Assembly: GCA_905215845.1 (NCBI GenBank)
Contig: CAJMRU010000067.1
Location: 1 to 5,993 of the forward strand
DNA: 5,993 nt
Reading direction: 5' to 3'
Origin: an uncultured bacterium
GTDB taxonomy: Bacteria; Bacillota; Clostridia; TANB77; CAG-508
Positions 4,886 through 5,993 of this stretch are shown here, one piece after another. Position numbers and translations under genes: made by a program. The notes under the pieces are model-generated. The model was not told where the DNA came from, did not search any database, and saw nothing but the letters and a program-made list of their open reading frames with translations. Every line of letters starts with the position of its first letter. The stretch's first letter is position 1.

Positions 4886-5993
4886 AGTTTCAGGTGGTGT
4901 TTGGAATTAACATATGACCTTTTTTGCAACACGGACATAGGTTAAAATCCTTTCCTAAAACTTTCTTTAGTAATTCGAGAGTGGGAAGCTCTTTCTTTTT
5001 GTATATTTTAGTTCTCGTTAGTATCTTACATTTTAATAATTTTTTCTTTTTATTTCTGTTTCCTAATATTCCATAATACCTTATTTTCATAAATCTTGGC
5101 GGTAATATATGTATCAAAAATCTTCTAATAAATTCTTCTATTGTTACTGTCATTTCCTTCATCTTGTTTTTATCTTTGTAATCTCTCCATTTAAATGTTA
5201 CTTTTCCATCTTCTATTTTTACTATTCTTTCATTTGATATTGCTACTCTATGTGTATATCTTCCTAAATACTGGATTACACTATTCGCATTTTGAAATGG
5301 CTCTTTACAATATACTATCCATTCTTTATTATACATTTGATTTATTAATTCATTATATATTGCTGGATTTTCTAACTCTTTATTCTTTCCATAAAATTTA
5401 AGTTTTGTTTCTCTAAGATAACTTAAAAACTTTCCTCTAAACTTTCTAGACATTACTTTTACAGGTATGAAAAAATCTTCTTCTTTTTCTACCCATTTTC
5501 CTAATTCTGTTAGTCCTCCACCTGTTACTACACAATGTATATGTGGATGATACATTAAATTTTGTCCCCATGTATGTAATATACTAAAAAATCCTATTTC
5601 CCCTCCTAAATATTTTTCATCTTTTGCTAATTCTTGTAATGTTTCTGATGATGCTTTAAACATTATTTTATATATCTCACTTTGATTTTGTATTACTATA
5701 TTATATATTTCACTTGGTATTGTAAATACTACATGATAATATTTTATATTTAACACTTCTTCTTTTCTCGCTTCTATCCATTTTAATTTTTTCCCTGTTT
5801 GACAATTTGGACAATGTCTATTCCTACATGAATTATATGCTATTTCTTCATATCCACACTCATCACATACATACTTATGTGCTCCTAATTTATCACTTTT
5901 ACAATTTTTTATTGCTTTTATTACTTTTTGTTTATATACTACTGTTTTATTTTTTTCTAAATATTCTTCTAATCCTATTTCTAATATTTTTTG
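4858..5993 (-). mobile_element. IS91-family insertion sequence, partial (continues past the window)
   Basis: The element is defined by its transposase gene and the GC-rich sequence at its 3' side. Its other (ter) end lies beyond base 5993. IS91-like elements move by rolling-circle transposition, make no target duplication, and can mobilise neighbouring DNA by one-ended events. That makes its position directly beside a hypervariable surface-protein gene noteworthy. The 4858 boundary is an estimate from the adjacent GAAC. Confidence 0.6.
4890..5993 (-). CDS. IS91-family HUH (Y2) transposase, 5' end outside the window
   Basis: The frame is open from the window edge (first complete codon CAA at 5993-5991) to TGA at 4892-4890, giving 367 visible residues. 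IS91 transposases are usually about 370-400 residues, so only a few N-terminal residues are probably missing. An N-terminal zinc-binding region (VCDEC near 42-46 of the visible protein, SCRNRHCPNC near 55-64) leads into VLNIKYYHVVFTIPSE. The HUH motif is in HPHIHCVVTGGG (about 149-160), and the catalytic pair fits YLGRY (Y-x3-Y, about 242-246) in YLGRYTHRVAISN. LPPRFMKIRYYG and a C-terminal CPCC zinc motif follow. A GTG at 5756 is an in-frame codon within a conserved stretch, not the start. No stop or frameshift is seen, so it may be active. The enzyme nicks and rejoins single-stranded ends during rolling-circle transposition. Confidence 0.93.
   Translation of the reverse strand, partial: QKILEIGLEEYLEKNKTVVYKQKVIKAIKNCKSDKLGAHKYVCDECGYEEIAYNSCRNRHCPNCQTGKKLKWIEARKEEVLNIKYYHVVFTIPSEIYNIVIQNQSEIYKIMFKASSETLQELAKDEKYLGGEIGFFSILHTWGQNLMYHPHIHCVVTGGGLTELGKWVEKEEDFFIPVKVMSRKFRGKFLSYLRETKLKFYGKNKELENPAIYNELINQMYNKEWIVYCKEPFQNANSVIQYLGRYTHRVAISNERIVKIEDGKVTFKWRDYKDKNKMKEMTVTIEEFIRRFLIHILPPRFMKIRYYGILGNRNKKKKLLKCKILTRTKIYKKKELPTLELLKKVLGKDFNLCPCCKKGHMLIPNTT

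Noticed and set aside
5195..5401. Plus-strand open frame of 68 codons
   Set aside because: Antisense to the transposase catalytic region; hydrophobic composition is an artefact of reversed codons.
4890..5756. Transposase starting at the GTG at 5756 (288 residues)
   Set aside because: The same frame is open to the window edge and encodes the conserved N-terminal zinc motif (SCRNRHCPNC), so the real start is further upstream.

Overview
The window is AT-rich (I counted about 27% G+C in blocks flanking the variable region). It reads as a low-G+C member of the Bacillota, probably an uncultured gut-type clostridium. The evidence is strong GGAGG-type ribosome binding sites, Firmicutes-like S15 and PNPase sequences, and a membrane-anchored target-protein family typical of such genomes. 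The taxonomic placement is inference. All convincing genes lie on the minus strand; the long plus-strand open frames are shadows of them.

Bases 1-2890 are core genome. rpsO (ribosomal protein S15) is followed by pnp (polynucleotide phosphorylase), the widely conserved order. rpsO has a well-formed promoter, a roughly 90-nt leader with a long imperfect hairpin that could be an S15 autoregulatory element, and a terminator-like hairpin after it. A 250-bp spacer with a candidate pnp promoter and nested inverted repeats separates the two genes. A 12-bp perfect hairpin closes pnp.

Bases 2890-4860 hold the most interesting gene. It encodes a 605-residue protein with an N-terminal hydrophobic, pilin-like anchor, a charged coiled segment, and a large formylglycine-generating-enzyme-like (C-type-lectin fold) domain. 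Its last ~40 residues look like the variable repeat (VR) of a diversity-generating retroelement (DGR): RGG, then a short variable stretch, GSNAG, a second variable stretch, and GFR-VL at the extreme C terminus. The VR DNA is a sharp island of about 48% G+C. No reverse transcriptase, template repeat or accessory protein is in the window, so any DGR machinery must lie elsewhere. The start of this gene also looks remodelled: the expected prepilin-type leader is replaced by sequence carrying a 21-bp inverted repeat. On the other side, a plus-strand start codon with a very good ribosome binding site runs antisense into the VR, as if an older gene had been cut off.

Bases 4860-5993 hold an IS91-family (HUH, two-tyrosine, rolling-circle) transposase. 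Its start lies just beyond the window edge. Its GC-rich 3' end sits immediately upstream of the DGR-target gene. Overall, a housekeeping rpsO-pnp locus abuts an accessory block made of a surface-type hypervariable protein and a mobile element.
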